From: an uncultured SAR86 cluster bacterium
GTDB taxonomy: Bacteria > Pseudomonadota > Gammaproteobacteria > Magnimaribacterales > D2472
Length of the DNA stretch: 55,750 nt
NCBI GenBank assembly: GCA_902551185.1
Contig: CACDCN010000006.1
Location: forward strand, 1 to 55,750
Direction: 5' to 3'
Shown here: positions 36,059 through 45,816 of the stretch, piece by piece
Layout: each line of letters begins with the position of its first letter
How positions within the stretch are numbered: the stretch's first letter is position 1
The notes under the pieces: model-generated
What the model saw: only the letters and a program-made list of their open reading frames with translations
What the model was told of the DNA's origin: nothing
Database searches by the model: none
Made by a program: the position numbers and the translations under genes

Positions 36059-36435
36059 TAAATTAATTCTTTTAAAGGATCTGATACAAAATTATATTTT
36101 TGAATTTCATCGCTTTCAAATACAATTTCTTCATTTTTATCAATTTGTAAAATTATATCGATATCTAAAGTTCTTGAGCTAAACTTAGGGGCATCTCTAT
36201 CTCTTCCAGCATCATCTTCTATAGACTTAAGTTTATTATTAATTTCTTCAAAAGAATCGTCCGACTCACCACTAATAACTAAGTTTAAAAAATCATCTCC
36301 ATCAAAACCCTCAGCTTTAGTTGTATGGATTGAAGATAGTCTTATATTGGTAAGAATTTTCTTTAATTCATTTTGAGCAAAATCTAAATTTATCTTAGCA
36401 TCGATGTTGCTTCCAAGTGACAAGAAGTATTTCAT
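36058..36435 (-). CDS. folK: 2-amino-4-hydroxy-6-hydroxymethyldihydropteridine pyrophosphokinase (short form)
   Basis: The HPPK enzyme transfers pyrophosphate from ATP to the pterin in folate synthesis. It has the start MKYFLSLGSNI, the FLNLVISG segment and the catalytic RDRDAPKFSSRTLDIDIIL with the Mg-binding DxD. At 125 residues it is shorter than the usual 155-165; the loops around residue 40 and the segment near the C-terminus are trimmed. Adjacent to folB with a 1-bp overlap, which supports the assignment. Confidence 0.9.
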   Translation of the reverse strand: MKYFLSLGSNIDAKINLDFAQNELKKILTNIRLSSIHTTKAEGFDGDDFLNLVISGESDDSFEEINNKLKSIEDDAGRDRDAPKFSSRTLDIDIILQIDKNEEIVFESDEIQKYNFVSDPLKELI

Positions 36436-36782
36436 TATCTATGAATGATTAAGCCTACATCTTTGGCGCCACGCAACGCACCTGGTTTTGAAAGCCTCAA
36501 CTTCACTGATTCAACATTGAATTCATCCTTGACAAGAGACGCAATCCCTTCAGCCAAAGACTCTTGAAGTTTAAATGAAGATTCTTCAACAAACTTTATA
36601 ATAGCCTTACATATAGTTTTGTAATCAATAGTGTCCTCTATAGAATCTGTTGCTGCGGCCCTCTTGCAATCAAAAGGAAATTCAATATCTATACTCACTT
36701 CTTGTTTGGTCTTTCGCTCCCAATCAAATATTCCTATGATTGTTTTTACTCTTAAATCGTTTATATAAATAATATCTTTCAT
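36435..36782 (-). CDS. folB: dihydroneopterin aldolase
   Basis: The 115-residue enzyme cleaves dihydroneopterin in folate synthesis. It shows DLRVKTIIGIFDWERKTKQ (substrate-binding region with the conserved GxxxxER-like pattern), DTIDYKTICKAI and the C-terminal VKLRLSKPGALRGAKDVG. It overlaps tsaD by 4 bp and folK by 1 bp, forming tsaD-folB-folK; plsY, often between tsaD and folB, is absent. Confidence 0.95.
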   Translation of the reverse strand: MKDIIYINDLRVKTIIGIFDWERKTKQEVSIDIEFPFDCKRAAATDSIEDTIDYKTICKAIIKFVEESSFKLQESLAEGIASLVKDEFNVESVKLRLSKPGALRGAKDVGLIIHR

Positions 36783-37783
36783 TCTTTTAACTCATTTAAT
36801 GGCCATCTTGCTCTAACTTTTGATTTAATAGTTGGTTCTTTAGGCGTTATCATCATTGAGCCTACAAAAGCAATCATGGCTGCATTATCTCCACAATATT
36901 TTAAATCAGGATAATAAACTTTTATATCAAGTGAATCTTCAAATTTCTTAAATTCATTTCTTATAAATTTATTTGCAGCAACTCCTCCAGCTATAATCAC
37001 ATCTTTTCTATTTGTTTCTTCAACAGCTTTTTTTATTTTAACAACTAAAAGATCTGTAACTGCTTTTTGAAATGATGCTGCAATATCTGCTTTTTTGGAT
37101 TGATCTAAGTCTTTAATCTTTTGAACCGTATATAAAACTGCAGTTTTTAATCCACTCAAGCTCATATCAAGATTATTGCTGTGAATCATAGGCCTTGGAA
37201 AATCATAGGCATTTGGATTTCCTTCTAAAGCTAATTTTTCTATATGTGGACCCCCTGGATAAGGAAGGTCAAGTAATTTTGCTACCTTATCAAAAGCTTC
37301 TCCAACTGCATCATCTTGTGACTGTCCAATAATTTCATAATTACCCTTCTCTTTTACGTCTACTATCATGCTGTGACCACCAGATACTAATAAACATATA
37401 AAAGGCATTTTAATTTCTGGAAATTCCATCATTGGAGACATTAAATGTCCCTCGAGATGATTAATTGATAGCAAAGGTATATCTAATGCGGTAGATAAGC
37501 CTTGTGCAAAACTTTCTCCTATTAATAAGGCTCCCAGCAATCCAGGGCCCGAGGTATATGCTATTCGATCTATATCATCAATAGAATTATTTCCTAGAGC
37601 GTCTTTTAAAACATTAACAATCTTTAAGCAATGATCTCTAGAGGCTAATTCTGGTACTACCCCGCCATATTCAGCATGCATTTCCATTTGACTATATGTA
37701 GATTCACCCATGATTCCATCTTCAGAATCATAAATTGCTATCGCTGTTTCATCGCATGAAGTTTCTATACCTAAAGTTTTCAT
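36779..37783 (-). CDS. tsaD: tRNA t6A37 threonylcarbamoyltransferase TsaD
   Basis: The 334-residue ASKHA-fold enzyme transfers threonylcarbamoyl to A37 of ANN-decoding tRNAs. Signatures are LGIETSCDETAIAIYD, the metal-binding INHLEGHLMS (HxxxH, near residue 110), LLVSGGHSMIV and GGVAANKFIR. It is divergent from rpsU across 49 bp, the arrangement conserved in gammaproteobacteria. Confidence 0.97.
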   Translation of the reverse strand: MKTLGIETSCDETAIAIYDSEDGIMGESTYSQMEMHAEYGGVVPELASRDHCLKIVNVLKDALGNNSIDDIDRIAYTSGPGLLGALLIGESFAQGLSTALDIPLLSINHLEGHLMSPMMEFPEIKMPFICLLVSGGHSMIVDVKEKGNYEIIGQSQDDAVGEAFDKVAKLLDLPYPGGPHIEKLALEGNPNAYDFPRPMIHSNNLDMSLSGLKTAVLYTVQKIKDLDQSKKADIAASFQKAVTDLLVVKIKKAVEETNRKDVIIAGGVAANKFIRNEFKKFEDSLDIKVYYPDLKYCGDNAAMIAFVGSMMITPKEPTIKSKVRARWPLNELKE

Positions 37784-37791
37784 AAAAAGTT

Positions 37792-37820
37792 TTGCAAAAA
37801 TGTTAATAAAAGCCTAAACT
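37792..37820 (+). promoter_or_regulatory. rpsU promoter candidate
   Basis: TTGCAA (37792-37797) and TAAACT (37815-37820) are separated by exactly 17 bp in the tsaD-rpsU spacer. A start about 7 bases downstream would leave only about 6 bases before the rpsU ATG and no Shine-Dalgarno, a nearly leaderless message. Confidence 0.4.
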
Positions 37821-37832
37821 ACGCGACACATT

Positions 37833-38048
37833 ATGCCTTCAATTATTATAAAAGATACAGAACATTTTGATATTGGTTTGAGAAAATTCAAACGTGCATG
37901 CGAAAAAGCTGCAATAGTTCCAGAAATTAGAGCTAGGGAATTCTATGAAAAGCCAACTGAAAAAAGGAAACGCCTTATGGCAGCAGCTGTCAAAAGAGCT
38001 AAGAAATCTAATAGAAAAATCTTTTTTCCAAGACAACGATCTAGATAG
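37833..38048 (+). CDS. rpsU: 30S ribosomal protein S21
   Basis: The 71-residue basic protein matches S21 across its length ([26 protein letters not shown], lysine/arginine-rich tail). S21 helps 30S subunits start translation. In most gammaproteobacteria rpsU is followed by dnaG and rpoD; here it is followed by yqeY and rph, and dnaG-rpoD are about 32 kb away. Confidence 0.98.
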   Translation: MPSIIIKDTEHFDIGLRKFKRACEKAAIVPEIRAREFYEKPTEKRKRLMAAAVKRAKKSNRKIFFPRQRSR

Positions 38049-38050
38049 TT

Positions 38051-38494
38051 TTGGCGCTGTTATCTGATATCAAAAGCGATCTCAAGCAAGCAATGCTTGA
38101 TAAAAATGATTTAGTTAGAGACACCATACGAATGTTCTTAGCTGAAGTTCAGCGATTTGAAATAGACAATAAAGAAGAAGCAGATGATGCAAAAGCTTTG
38201 CAAATTATTAATAAAATGATTAAGCAGAGAAATGATTCAATCTCACAATTTAAAAGTGGTGGTCGAGAAGATCTAGCAGATAAAGAACAAGAAGAAGTAA
38301 ATATTCTTTCTAAATATAAACCTGAACAATTAAGTGAAGAAGAGGTAACCGCAAAAGTTAAAGATGCTATTCAAGATTCTGGAGCAAGTTCTATGCAAGA
38401 TATTGGCAAGGTAATGGGCGTTTTAAAATCTTCATTAGCAGGATCTGCTGATATGGGTATGGTTAGTAAAATTGTAAAGGATGAGCTTTCTTAA
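38051..38494 (+). CDS. GatB/YqeY domain-containing protein
   Basis: The 147-residue helical protein is of the YqeY family ([24 protein letters not shown], then [12 protein letters not shown]-like and [12 protein letters not shown]). It resembles the tail of GatB, which binds tRNA, but acts alone; its role is not established. Translation starts with TTG at 38051, two bases after the rpsU stop, so it is likely co-translated with S21, as in Pseudomonas. Confidence 0.9.
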   Translation: MALLSDIKSDLKQAMLDKNDLVRDTIRMFLAEVQRFEIDNKEEADDAKALQIINKMIKQRNDSISQFKSGGREDLADKEQEEVNILSKYKPEQLSEEEVTAKVKDAIQDSGASSMQDIGKVMGVLKSSLAGSADMGMVSKIVKDELS

Positions 38495-38514
38495 AAAAAA
38501 TAGCTTTAAAAAGC

Positions 38515-39219
38515 ATGAGTAGAAATCAAGATCGAAACCATAATCAATTAAGAGAAGTTACAATTGAGCCCAATGTAAATATTCATTCAGAGGGTTCCGT
38601 TCTAGTCTCATTTGGAAATACAAAAGTAATCTGTAATGCTTCAATTGAAAATAATGTACCACGTTGGATGAAAAATTCTGATGAGGGGTGGGTAACAGGC
38701 GAATATGGTATGTTACCTAGGTCTACAAATGAAAGAATGAGTCGTGAAGCTGCAAGAGGAAAGCAAAGCGGTAGAACTCTTGAAATACAAAGATTAATCG
38801 GGAGATCTTTACGTCAAGCTGTAAATCTTAAATACCTTAAGGGCAAGACTATTAATGTAGATTGTGATGTTATTCAAGCAGATGGTGGAACAAGAACTGC
38901 CTCTATTACAGGTGGATGTGTTGCTCTGTTTCTTGCAATTAAAAATCATCATGATGATCAAAGAGCTATTAATTCATTTATTGCAGCTGTATCTCTTGGA
39001 ATTAAGGATAATAAGATATTACTAGATTTGGATTATGATGAAGATAGCAATGCTGATACTGATCTTAATATTGTTATGAATGAAGATCTTGATTTAATAG
39101 AGATTCAAGGCACTGCAGAAGATACTCCTTTCTCAAAAACTGAACTTAATGATATGCTTGAAATAGGTAGCTCAGCAATTACTGAAATTATTAAAAAACA
39201 AAAAGCTTGTATTGAATAA
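38515..39219 (+). CDS. rph: ribonuclease PH
   Basis: The 234-residue phosphorolytic exonuclease trims tRNA 3' ends. It has [19 protein letters not shown]-type active-site segments, [18 protein letters not shown] and [18 protein letters not shown]. Full length; pyrE begins on the next base after its stop, the rph-pyrE pairing known from E. coli. Confidence 0.97.
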   Translation: MSRNQDRNHNQLREVTIEPNVNIHSEGSVLVSFGNTKVICNASIENNVPRWMKNSDEGWVTGEYGMLPRSTNERMSREAARGKQSGRTLEIQRLIGRSLRQAVNLKYLKGKTINVDCDVIQADGGTRTASITGGCVALFLAIKNHHDDQRAINSFIAAVSLGIKDNKILLDLDYDEDSNADTDLNIVMNEDLDLIEIQGTAEDTPFSKTELNDMLEIGSSAITEIIKKQKACIE

Positions 39220-39858
39220 GTGAAAGATTATCAAAAATCATTCTTAAATTTAGCAATAGAATCAAAATCACTTCAGTTTGGTGAATTTACTCTTAAATCT
39301 GGAAGAGAAAGTCCCTACTTCTTTAATGCGGCCAATATGCTAGGTGGATGTAATTTATATGAGTTAGCTAAATGTTACGTCGATGCAATCAATGATAAAG
39401 AATTAAATTTTGATTGTATTTATGGTCCTGCATATAAAGGCATATTTCTTGGGTCAATTGTTGCAACTTTGTTTAGCGAGGAAGGTAAAGAGTACCCATT
39501 GTCCTTTAATAGAAAAGAAGAGAAAGGTCATGGCGAGGGTGGAAATATTATTGGCAAAAACCCATATGGGAAAGTATTAATTATTGATGATGTTCTGTCA
39601 GCTGGGACAGCAGGCAGAGAATCTATTGAAGCTATATTAAAACTTTCAGCAACTCCCTCCTCTTTTATAGTTGGTTTGGATAGACAAGAGAGAGGTTTAT
39701 CTGAGATGTCTGCTAGCAAAGAATTAGAAAAAGACTTTAATATAAAAGTTGAATCTATAGTTAATTTAGACTCATTAATAGATTTCGTTAAAGAGAATGG
39801 GGTGTATACGGATCATCTTGATAGATTAAATGAGTATAGAAAAAACTGGGGAGCGTAA
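39220..39858 (+). CDS. pyrE: orotate phosphoribosyltransferase
   Basis: The 212-residue enzyme makes orotidine-5'-phosphate. It has LKSGRESPYFFNAANM, GPAYKGIFLG and the PRPP-binding VLIIDDVLSAGTAG. Translation starts with GTG at 39220, immediately after the rph stop. ribE follows directly. Confidence 0.96.
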   Translation: MKDYQKSFLNLAIESKSLQFGEFTLKSGRESPYFFNAANMLGGCNLYELAKCYVDAINDKELNFDCIYGPAYKGIFLGSIVATLFSEEGKEYPLSFNRKEEKGHGEGGNIIGKNPYGKVLIIDDVLSAGTAGRESIEAILKLSATPSSFIVGLDRQERGLSEMSASKELEKDFNIKVESIVNLDSLIDFVKENGVYTDHLDRLNEYRKNWGA

Positions 39859-40470
39859 ATGTTTTCTGGAATTGTTCAAGGCAAGGGTAAAGTTTTAAAA
39901 ATAACAACAAAAAAAGATCATCTTTCTTGTGAAATATCTTTTCCGAAGGGCTTTAATAAGAGCCTAAAAAAAGGCGCTAGTATCTCAGTAAATGGGGTAT
40001 GTCTAACCTCGTTAGATGATGGTAAAAAAAATCTTAATTTTGATATCATTGATGAAACTCTTTCAAGAACAAATCTAGGGTACTTAAAAGAAGGTTCGGT
40101 TGTAAATTTAGAAAGGTCCATAAGCCCTTCTTCAGAAATTGGTGGTCATCTAATGTCTGGTCATATTCATTTCACGGGTAAAGTGAAATCATGCTTGGAT
40201 AAGGATAGTACTAAAGATTTAGCTATATATTTTCCAAATAACTTTAAAAAATATATTTTTGAAAAAGGTTACATAGGTATTAATGGATGTAGTCTAACTA
40301 TAGGTAAAGTATCAAAAAGTTATTTTTTAATTCATTTAATACCTGAAACGCTTGCAATAACGAATTTAAGTGCTTTGATTTCGGAATCTCTAGTTAATGT
40401 GGAGATCGATCAAAATACTATAGCAATTGTTGAGACTGTAGAAAAAACTCTAGCTGCTCAAAAATCTTGA
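39859..40470 (+). CDS. ribE: riboflavin synthase, alpha subunit
   Basis: The 203-residue protein has two lumazine-binding barrels: the first begins MFSGIVQGKGKVL and contains VNGVCLTSL; the second, after GGHLMSGHIHFTGKV, contains INGCSLTIGKV. It dismutates two lumazines into riboflavin. Its 3' end overlaps the convergent pyrB gene by 21 bp. Confidence 0.95.
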   Translation: MFSGIVQGKGKVLKITTKKDHLSCEISFPKGFNKSLKKGASISVNGVCLTSLDDGKKNLNFDIIDETLSRTNLGYLKEGSVVNLERSISPSSEIGGHLMSGHIHFTGKVKSCLDKDSTKDLAIYFPNNFKKYIFEKGYIGINGCSLTIGKVSKSYFLIHLIPETLAITNLSALISESLVNVEIDQNTIAIVETVEKTLAAQKS

Positions 40471-41355
40471 TAACACTGCCATCCTTATAGCAACTCCATT
40501 TGCTATTTGCTGCCTAATGACTGAATTTTCAGAATCATACACAGCTTCAGTAATTTCAACATAATTAACTGGGCCTGGGTGCATAATGATTGCATCTGCT
40601 TTAGCACAACCAAGCTTTGAAGTTGAGAGTTGATAAGAATTCTTATAAGTCTCCAAATCTAGATCAAGATCCTTTTCAAATCTCTCATATTGAATTCTAA
40701 GCGTCATAACAACATCTGCATCTTGAAGTGCTTTTTCAAAGTCTGGTTCATATTTACCAATTTCTGGATTTTGATACTTTGAACACATTTCAGGATGGCC
40801 GCTAAAAATCAAAGAATCAACATCAAAATTTGAAATACCTTCTACAAAAGATGATGTAACTCTTGAATGGTCAAGATCGCCCACTATTACGATTTTTAAT
40901 CCATCCAATGAATTTTTATGATCAATAATGGTTTTAATATCTAAAAGAGCTTGGGTTGGATGTGATATGGCTCCCTCACCTGCATTTATAAAAACCATCT
41001 TTGGTAGAGATTCTGCTAATTCTCTTATAACAGACTTTGGATGACGTAATACACAAAGATCAACGCCCATTAAATTTAAAGCATCTACAGTTTCAAAAAT
41101 AGACTCGCCTTTTTGGACTGAAGAGTTATCAATATTAAAATCAACTACAGAACAACCTAAATTTCCTGCAGCTATTGCAAAAGAAGACTTTGTTCTTGTA
41201 CTTGGTTCACAAAAAACATTTGCGACTATTTTCTCAGGAAATAAATTTTCTTTTCTAAAATTACCTTCATCATCTATAAAATTATTTGAGAACTTAATAA
41301 GGTCTAATATTTCTTCTTTAGTTAAATCTTTTATGGATAATAGATTTTTAGCCAT
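40450..41355 (-). CDS. pyrB: aspartate carbamoyltransferase catalytic subunit
   Basis: The 301-residue enzyme starts pyrimidine synthesis. The carbamoyl-phosphate loop EPSTRTKSSF (about residues 51-60), SHPTQALLDIKTI, GDLDHSRV, and the HPGPVNY loop near the end are typical. No regulatory pyrI or dihydroorotase-like pyrC' is adjacent. It overlaps ridA by 8 bp upstream and converges on ribE with a 21-bp overlap. Confidence 0.96.
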   Translation of the reverse strand: MAKNLLSIKDLTKEEILDLIKFSNNFIDDEGNFRKENLFPEKIVANVFCEPSTRTKSSFAIAAGNLGCSVVDFNIDNSSVQKGESIFETVDALNLMGVDLCVLRHPKSVIRELAESLPKMVFINAGEGAISHPTQALLDIKTIIDHKNSLDGLKIVIVGDLDHSRVTSSFVEGISNFDVDSLIFSGHPEMCSKYQNPEIGKYEPDFEKALQDADVVMTLRIQYERFEKDLDLDLETYKNSYQLSTSKLGCAKADAIIMHPGPVNYVEITEAVYDSENSVIRQQIANGVAIRMAVLSRFLSS

Positions 41356-41734
41356 CTGTTGTTACTATTGCCTCAATTTCTACATCAACCCCAAGCGGTA
41401 AACCAGAAACTTCGATGGTTGCTCTGGCAGGATAAGGTTCAGAAAAATATTTTTTCATTACTTCGTTTACTATCGAAAAATTACCCAAATCAGTGAGAAA
41501 AATTGAGAGTTTGACTATGTCTCCTAAATCACGATCAGCCGCCTCACAAATATTCCTAATATTTTCTATTACTTGATTTGCTTGATCTTCAATTGACCCA
41601 GAAACCACATCTCCTGTTTCTGGATTTATAGGAACTTGACCTGATATAAATATTAAATTCCCAGTCTTGACCGCTTGTGAATAAGGTCCTATAGCTTGCG
41701 GTGCTTTGTTTGTTGAGATTATTTCTTTTGACAT
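41348..41734 (-). CDS. ridA: RidA-family enamine/imine deaminase
   Basis: The 128-residue protein removes reactive enamine/imine intermediates from PLP enzymes such as threonine dehydratase. It has APQAIGPYSQAVKTGNLIF, the active-site arginine in YPARATIEVSGLP and the closing VEIEAIV. It follows spoT on the same strand, as in Pseudomonas. Confidence 0.94.
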   Translation of the reverse strand: MSKEIISTNKAPQAIGPYSQAVKTGNLIFISGQVPINPETGDVVSGSIEDQANQVIENIRNICEAADRDLGDIVKLSIFLTDLGNFSIVNEVMKKYFSEPYPARATIEVSGLPLGVDVEIEAIVTTDG

Positions 41735-41807
41735 TTTCTAAGGCTCCTTTGAAAAAATAAAATTTGATATTAAAGGGATTGTACATAAAAAAAGTATTAC
41801 TTTTTTA

Positions 41808-43991
41808 CTATTTCTCATTAATATTTCTTTTGCAACTTGTAGTTGATTTCATTGATCTTACTTTTTGCATTACATTTTTTAATTCCTCTTTATTTTCTAC
41901 CTCAATTTGTATTTCAAATCCTGCAAATTTTTTATCAATAGTTTTTGTAATTACTGATCCAATATTAATCCCAGCTCGGGCGAATACAGATCCTAAATCA
42001 GATAAAACCCCTACTTTATCTTCAGTATTTACATCTATATTTACCTTATATAGATGCGCTTTCTTATTTTCTCCCCAGATTGCAGAAATATATCTAGAAT
42101 CTTTATCTAGAAAAGGTTTTACTTGTTTACATCTTTTATGGTGAATAACTATTCCTTTTTCTGTATCTGAATGTGCTACAACGCTATCCCCATGAATTGG
42201 AAAACAACATTTTGCAAAACGAACTGAAACACCTTCAATTCTATTATCAATAATTAAAACTGGATTTGGTTTTTTAATACCTTCTCTTATTTGAAGGCCA
42301 GAATAAAATCTTTCAGCAATAATATTTCCGGTCCTTTTGCCTAAACCAAGTTCAGTAAGAAGAGTATTTAATGAAGTTACGCCAATAGAGTCTAAAATCT
42401 TCTTAAGTGAACTTCCTCTAAATTCAGAAAGGCTTGATCCAGCTCTTTTTAATTCACTTTCTAACATTATTTTTCCAGCCTTACGTGCATCAGATGTTTT
42501 TTGTTTTCTTAATCTTGACCTAATAGCAGTCCTAGCTTTACTTGTTGCTACATAATTAAGCCAAGATGGATCTACCTCTGAATTGGACTTTGAGGTAATA
42601 ATATCGACAGTTTGACCTGTTTCTAGTTCAATATTTAAAGGAACTTCACTTCTATTAACTTTACAACCCACTATGGTATCACCTAAATCAGTATGAACTT
42701 CATATGCGAAGTCTATTGGAGTCGAACCCTTTCTTAATGCATAAATATCACCCTTGGGTGAAAATAAAAATACCTCATCAGAGTCTAAATCTGTTTTTAT
42801 TGATTTTGCAAATTCAGATGGATTATTTGTGTGTTTTTCTAAATTAACAAGCCCGCTTAGCCATTTCGTCGCTCGCAGTTCTGTATTTACATCTTTATCT
42901 TGAGTTTTGTATTGCCAATGAGCTGCAATACCAAAGCTAGCTATTTCGGACATACTTCTTGTTTGAATCTGAACCTCTATTGGGAATGCATTCAGAGCAA
43001 GAAGACTTGTGTGCAATGCTTGATATCCATTACTTTTTGGGATTGCTATGTAATCTTTAAATTTATTTTCTATAGGAGAGAAATAATTATGAATCACTCC
43101 CAAAGATCTATAACATTCATCAACTGAATCGACTAGAATCCTAAAACCATAGACATCAAGAATTTCTGAAAAAGGTTTATGTTTGGATTTAATCTTCCTA
43201 TATATGCTATAAATATTTTTCTCTCTGCCTTTTACTCCTACGGTTGCAATTCCATTAGTTTTAAGGTGTCGCTTAAGCTCCTTTCTTATCTTTGAGACAA
43301 TTCTCTTTCTTCCACCACTTGATTTTTTTATTGCGCTCTCAAGCATTGAGACTCTTAAAGGATAGATGCATCTAAATGCTAGATCTTCAAGTTCAGCTCT
43401 AATATCCTGCATACCTATCCTTAAGGCTAGAGGCCCATATAATTGAATGGTTTCTTTAGACTTCTCTAATTGTTTTGATCTAGGTAAATGCTCTATTGTT
43501 CTCATGTTATGCAAACGATCACAAATTTTTACCAAGACAACTCTTACATCTTTAGATATAGCAAGCATCATTTTCTGTAAGTTATTTGCATCTCTTTCGG
43601 ATCTATTGTTTATATCGAGATTACTCAATTTACTTACCCCATCAACTATTTCTGCTACATCATCTCCAAATAATTTAATTAGATCCTTCTTATTAACATC
43701 GCAATCTTCCAATACATCATGCATTAAAGCAGCGCATATAGAATCTGTATCCATTTTTAGATCTAAAAGAATGTTAGCAACAGCAATTGGATGAGTAATA
43801 TACTTCGAACCATCTCTTCTTTCTTGCCCTTCATGTGCATAAAATGCAAGTGAATAAGCTTTTTGTATCTTCTTTATATCTTTATTGCTTATATAAGACT
43901 TAAGGGATTTATAAAAATTTGGAGGTAACCTTAATAAGGTATCATTAGAAAAATCATTTAGCAAAATGTTTGGGAGTGCATGGCTACTCAA
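41808..43991 (-). CDS. spoT: bifunctional (p)ppGpp synthetase/hydrolase
   Basis: The 727-residue RSH protein makes and degrades (p)ppGpp. An N-terminal HD hydrolase domain (RRDGSKYITHPIAVANIL, LMHDVLED, DRLHNMRTIEHL) is intact, followed by the synthetase domain (DVYGFRILVDSV, KFKDYIAIPKSNGYQALHT, VQIQTRSM), TGS domain (VFLFSPKGDIYALRKG), helical region and C-terminal ACT domain. It appears to be the sole RSH in this window, and the intact HD motif shows it can hydrolyse. It starts with TTG at 43991 behind an AGGGGG site, 19 bp after rpoZ. Confidence 0.96.
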   Translation of the reverse strand: MSSHALPNILLNDFSNDTLLRLPPNFYKSLKSYISNKDIKKIQKAYSLAFYAHEGQERRDGSKYITHPIAVANILLDLKMDTDSICAALMHDVLEDCDVNKKDLIKLFGDDVAEIVDGVSKLSNLDINNRSERDANNLQKMMLAISKDVRVVLVKICDRLHNMRTIEHLPRSKQLEKSKETIQLYGPLALRIGMQDIRAELEDLAFRCIYPLRVSMLESAIKKSSGGRKRIVSKIRKELKRHLKTNGIATVGVKGREKNIYSIYRKIKSKHKPFSEILDVYGFRILVDSVDECYRSLGVIHNYFSPIENKFKDYIAIPKSNGYQALHTSLLALNAFPIEVQIQTRSMSEIASFGIAAHWQYKTQDKDVNTELRATKWLSGLVNLEKHTNNPSEFAKSIKTDLDSDEVFLFSPKGDIYALRKGSTPIDFAYEVHTDLGDTIVGCKVNRSEVPLNIELETGQTVDIITSKSNSEVDPSWLNYVATSKARTAIRSRLRKQKTSDARKAGKIMLESELKRAGSSLSEFRGSSLKKILDSIGVTSLNTLLTELGLGKRTGNIIAERFYSGLQIREGIKKPNPVLIIDNRIEGVSVRFAKCCFPIHGDSVVAHSDTEKGIVIHHKRCKQVKPFLDKDSRYISAIWGENKKAHLYKVNIDVNTEDKVGVLSDLGSVFARAGINIGSVITKTIDKKFAGFEIQIEVENKEELKNVMQKVRSMKSTTSCKRNINEK

Positions 43992-44010
43992 GAGAACCCC
44001 CTATAGTCAT

Positions 44011-44280
44011 TTATCCTTCATTATTGTTTTCCGGGCTGCTGGGAGCGGAAAACTCATCTAATAAAAGATCTTCTTCAAGAGTTTTTTCTAGGGTTTCTGA
44101 ATCTAACAACCCCTCTTCAATTTCTCTTAATGCAACCAATGTAGGCTTATCATTATCCCATTCTACTAATGGATCTCTGCTTGTTGTTGATAGCTGTCTA
44201 GCTCTTTTTGATGCCATAAGTATCAAATCAAATCTACTTGGAATCTTTTCTAAACAATCTTCTACTGTAATTCTGGCCAT
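44011..44280 (-). CDS. rpoZ: RNA polymerase omega subunit
   Basis: The 89-residue subunit promotes RNA polymerase assembly and is part of the ppGpp binding site in E. coli. [19 protein letters not shown], then [10 protein letters not shown] and [13 protein letters not shown], are typical. It has a clear AGGAG site and sits between gmk and spoT, the conserved order. Confidence 0.97.
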   Translation of the reverse strand: MARITVEDCLEKIPSRFDLILMASKRARQLSTTSRDPLVEWDNDKPTLVALREIEEGLLDSETLEKTLEEDLLLDEFSAPSSPENNNEG

Positions 44281-44319
44281 TTAAATTCTCCTAGGACGAG
44301 TATTCTAATTGCAATTAAG

Positions 44320-44946
44320 CTATTTATCCAATAAATCTTGTAATATATTTAAGTTATCTTGTTTATTATATTCATGCTTTATATTAAATATAATAGAGCC
44401 TAGTTCTTTAACGGTTTGATTAAAATTATCATTTAAAACTATATAATCAAATAATTCAGCAGATTCTAATTCTTTTTTTGCATTAACTAGCCTATTCTCA
44501 ATAGCATCATCTGAGTCAGATCCTCTTAAAACAAGTCTATTCTTTAATTCATCAAAAGATGGAGGGATTATAAAAATAGATAAGTTATCTACATTTAACT
44601 TTTTAATTTGATTAAACCCTTGCACGTCTATATCCAAAATTATATTAATGCCGGCTTCTGTCTTTTCATCAATAAAAGATTTTAGAGTGCCATATTGGAA
44701 ACCATGCACATTTGCATTCTCTATAAACGCATCTCTATCTTTAAGATCATTAAATTCTTCATCTGATATAAAGAAATAGTCCTTACCATTCAGTTCACCA
44801 TCACGAGCATCTCTAGTGGTTGCTGATATAGATAATTCTATTTTATTAGGACTTAAATCTATAATTTCTTTAATCAAAGAAGATTTTCCTGCTCCTGAGG
44901 GAGCAGAAAAAATAATTAACCTACCTTTGTTGCTGTTATTCGACAT
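44320..44946 (-). CDS. gmk: guanylate kinase
   Basis: The enzyme phosphorylates GMP to GDP. It has the P-loop FSAPSGAGKSSL, TTRDARDGELNGKDYFFIS and ILDIDVQG. The long frame extends to 44997, but the ATG at 44946 gives MSNNSNKGRLIIFSA, the normal family start (208 residues), and overlaps the yicC stop by 11 bp. The order yicC-gmk-rpoZ-spoT links guanine-nucleotide supply to ppGpp metabolism. Confidence 0.95.
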   Translation of the reverse strand: MSNNSNKGRLIIFSAPSGAGKSSLIKEIIDLSPNKIELSISATTRDARDGELNGKDYFFISDEEFNDLKDRDAFIENANVHGFQYGTLKSFIDEKTEAGINIILDIDVQGFNQIKKLNVDNLSIFIIPPSFDELKNRLVLRGSDSDDAIENRLVNAKKELESAELFDYIVLNDNFNQTVKELGSIIFNIKHEYNKQDNLNILQDLLDK

Positions 44947-45784
44947 TTTGTATTTGTTCTCGCATCTCTTCAATAGATAGTTTGATATCAAGAGCATAAT
45001 CTTTCATCTTAGAATCATCTAATTTTACCGTAAGAGTATTAGCTTCTCTAAAAAGCTCTTGCAATATAAAGTCTATCTTCTTCCCGCTACTATCATTCTT
45101 AGCTATTTCTTTTTTCAATGATTTTGTATGAAATAATATTCTATCAATCTCTTCTGATACATCATGCTTTAATGCTAATAAAGCAACCTCTTGATCAATC
45201 CTAGCTTCATCAAAATTATTTAAAATTTCGGAAACTTTTAATTTATAAGATTTTATTCTTTTATTTAGATTTTTATTATTTATCTTAAAAATATTTGCTG
45301 TTATAGATTCAATTTTTAATATTTTTTTTATTAAAACATTTTGTACTTTGAGACCCTCTTCATTTCTAGAATCAATAAAATGATTTAAAGCATTTTTAAA
45401 AGTACCTTTAACTAATTTTTTATTAATACTCTGTGCTATGTTTGCTTTAAAAATACCTGGCACATCTTTAATATCTCTAAATTTTAAATCTTCTGATAAA
45501 GTTAAATTCTTACTTAAAGACTTCTCTAACTTTTTTAAAAGGTTTGAATCTATTGAGTAAGTTGTCTTTGTAGGAGACTTCGATCTAATTCTAATATCAA
45601 CCTTGCCCCTTTTAATCTTCTTAGATATTGAATTTCTAATAAATTTATCTAGATCATTGTTTAAATCATTTGGCTTGATGGATATTTCTAAAAACCTATG
45701 GTTTACGCTCTTAATTTCAATATAAATTTCAGAATCATTTTCAATTGAAGCCCCTTCCCCAAATCCAGTCATGCTACTTAACAT
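44936..45784 (-). CDS. yicC: YicC-family endoribonuclease
   Basis: The 282-residue protein starts MLSSMTGFGEGA and has VKSVNHRFLEISI-type (IKSVNHRFLEI) and the C-terminal DFILQELFREANTL and SIEEMREQIQNVE segments diagnostic of YicC. YicC proteins have been reported as RNases acting on RNA targets. It usually neighbours gmk or rph; here it is upstream of gmk, while rph is at 38515. Confidence 0.92.
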   Translation of the reverse strand: MLSSMTGFGEGASIENDSEIYIEIKSVNHRFLEISIKPNDLNNDLDKFIRNSISKKIKRGKVDIRIRSKSPTKTTYSIDSNLLKKLEKSLSKNLTLSEDLKFRDIKDVPGIFKANIAQSINKKLVKGTFKNALNHFIDSRNEEGLKVQNVLIKKILKIESITANIFKINNKNLNKRIKSYKLKVSEILNNFDEARIDQEVALLALKHDVSEEIDRILFHTKSLKKEIAKNDSSGKKIDFILQELFREANTLTVKLDDSKMKDYALDIKLSIEEMREQIQNVE

Positions 45785-45816
45785 TTAAGTATTGTATTTT
45801 GCAATACATTTTAGTT

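Noticed and set aside
44947-44997. Longer N-terminus of gmk
   Set aside because: The extra 17 residues lie inside yicC and precede the normal guanylate kinase start at 44946.
43981-45784. Possible phage-type or mobile origin for the AT-rich yicC-gmk region
   Set aside because: Composition is similar to the rest of the window, and gene content and order are core gammaproteobacterial.
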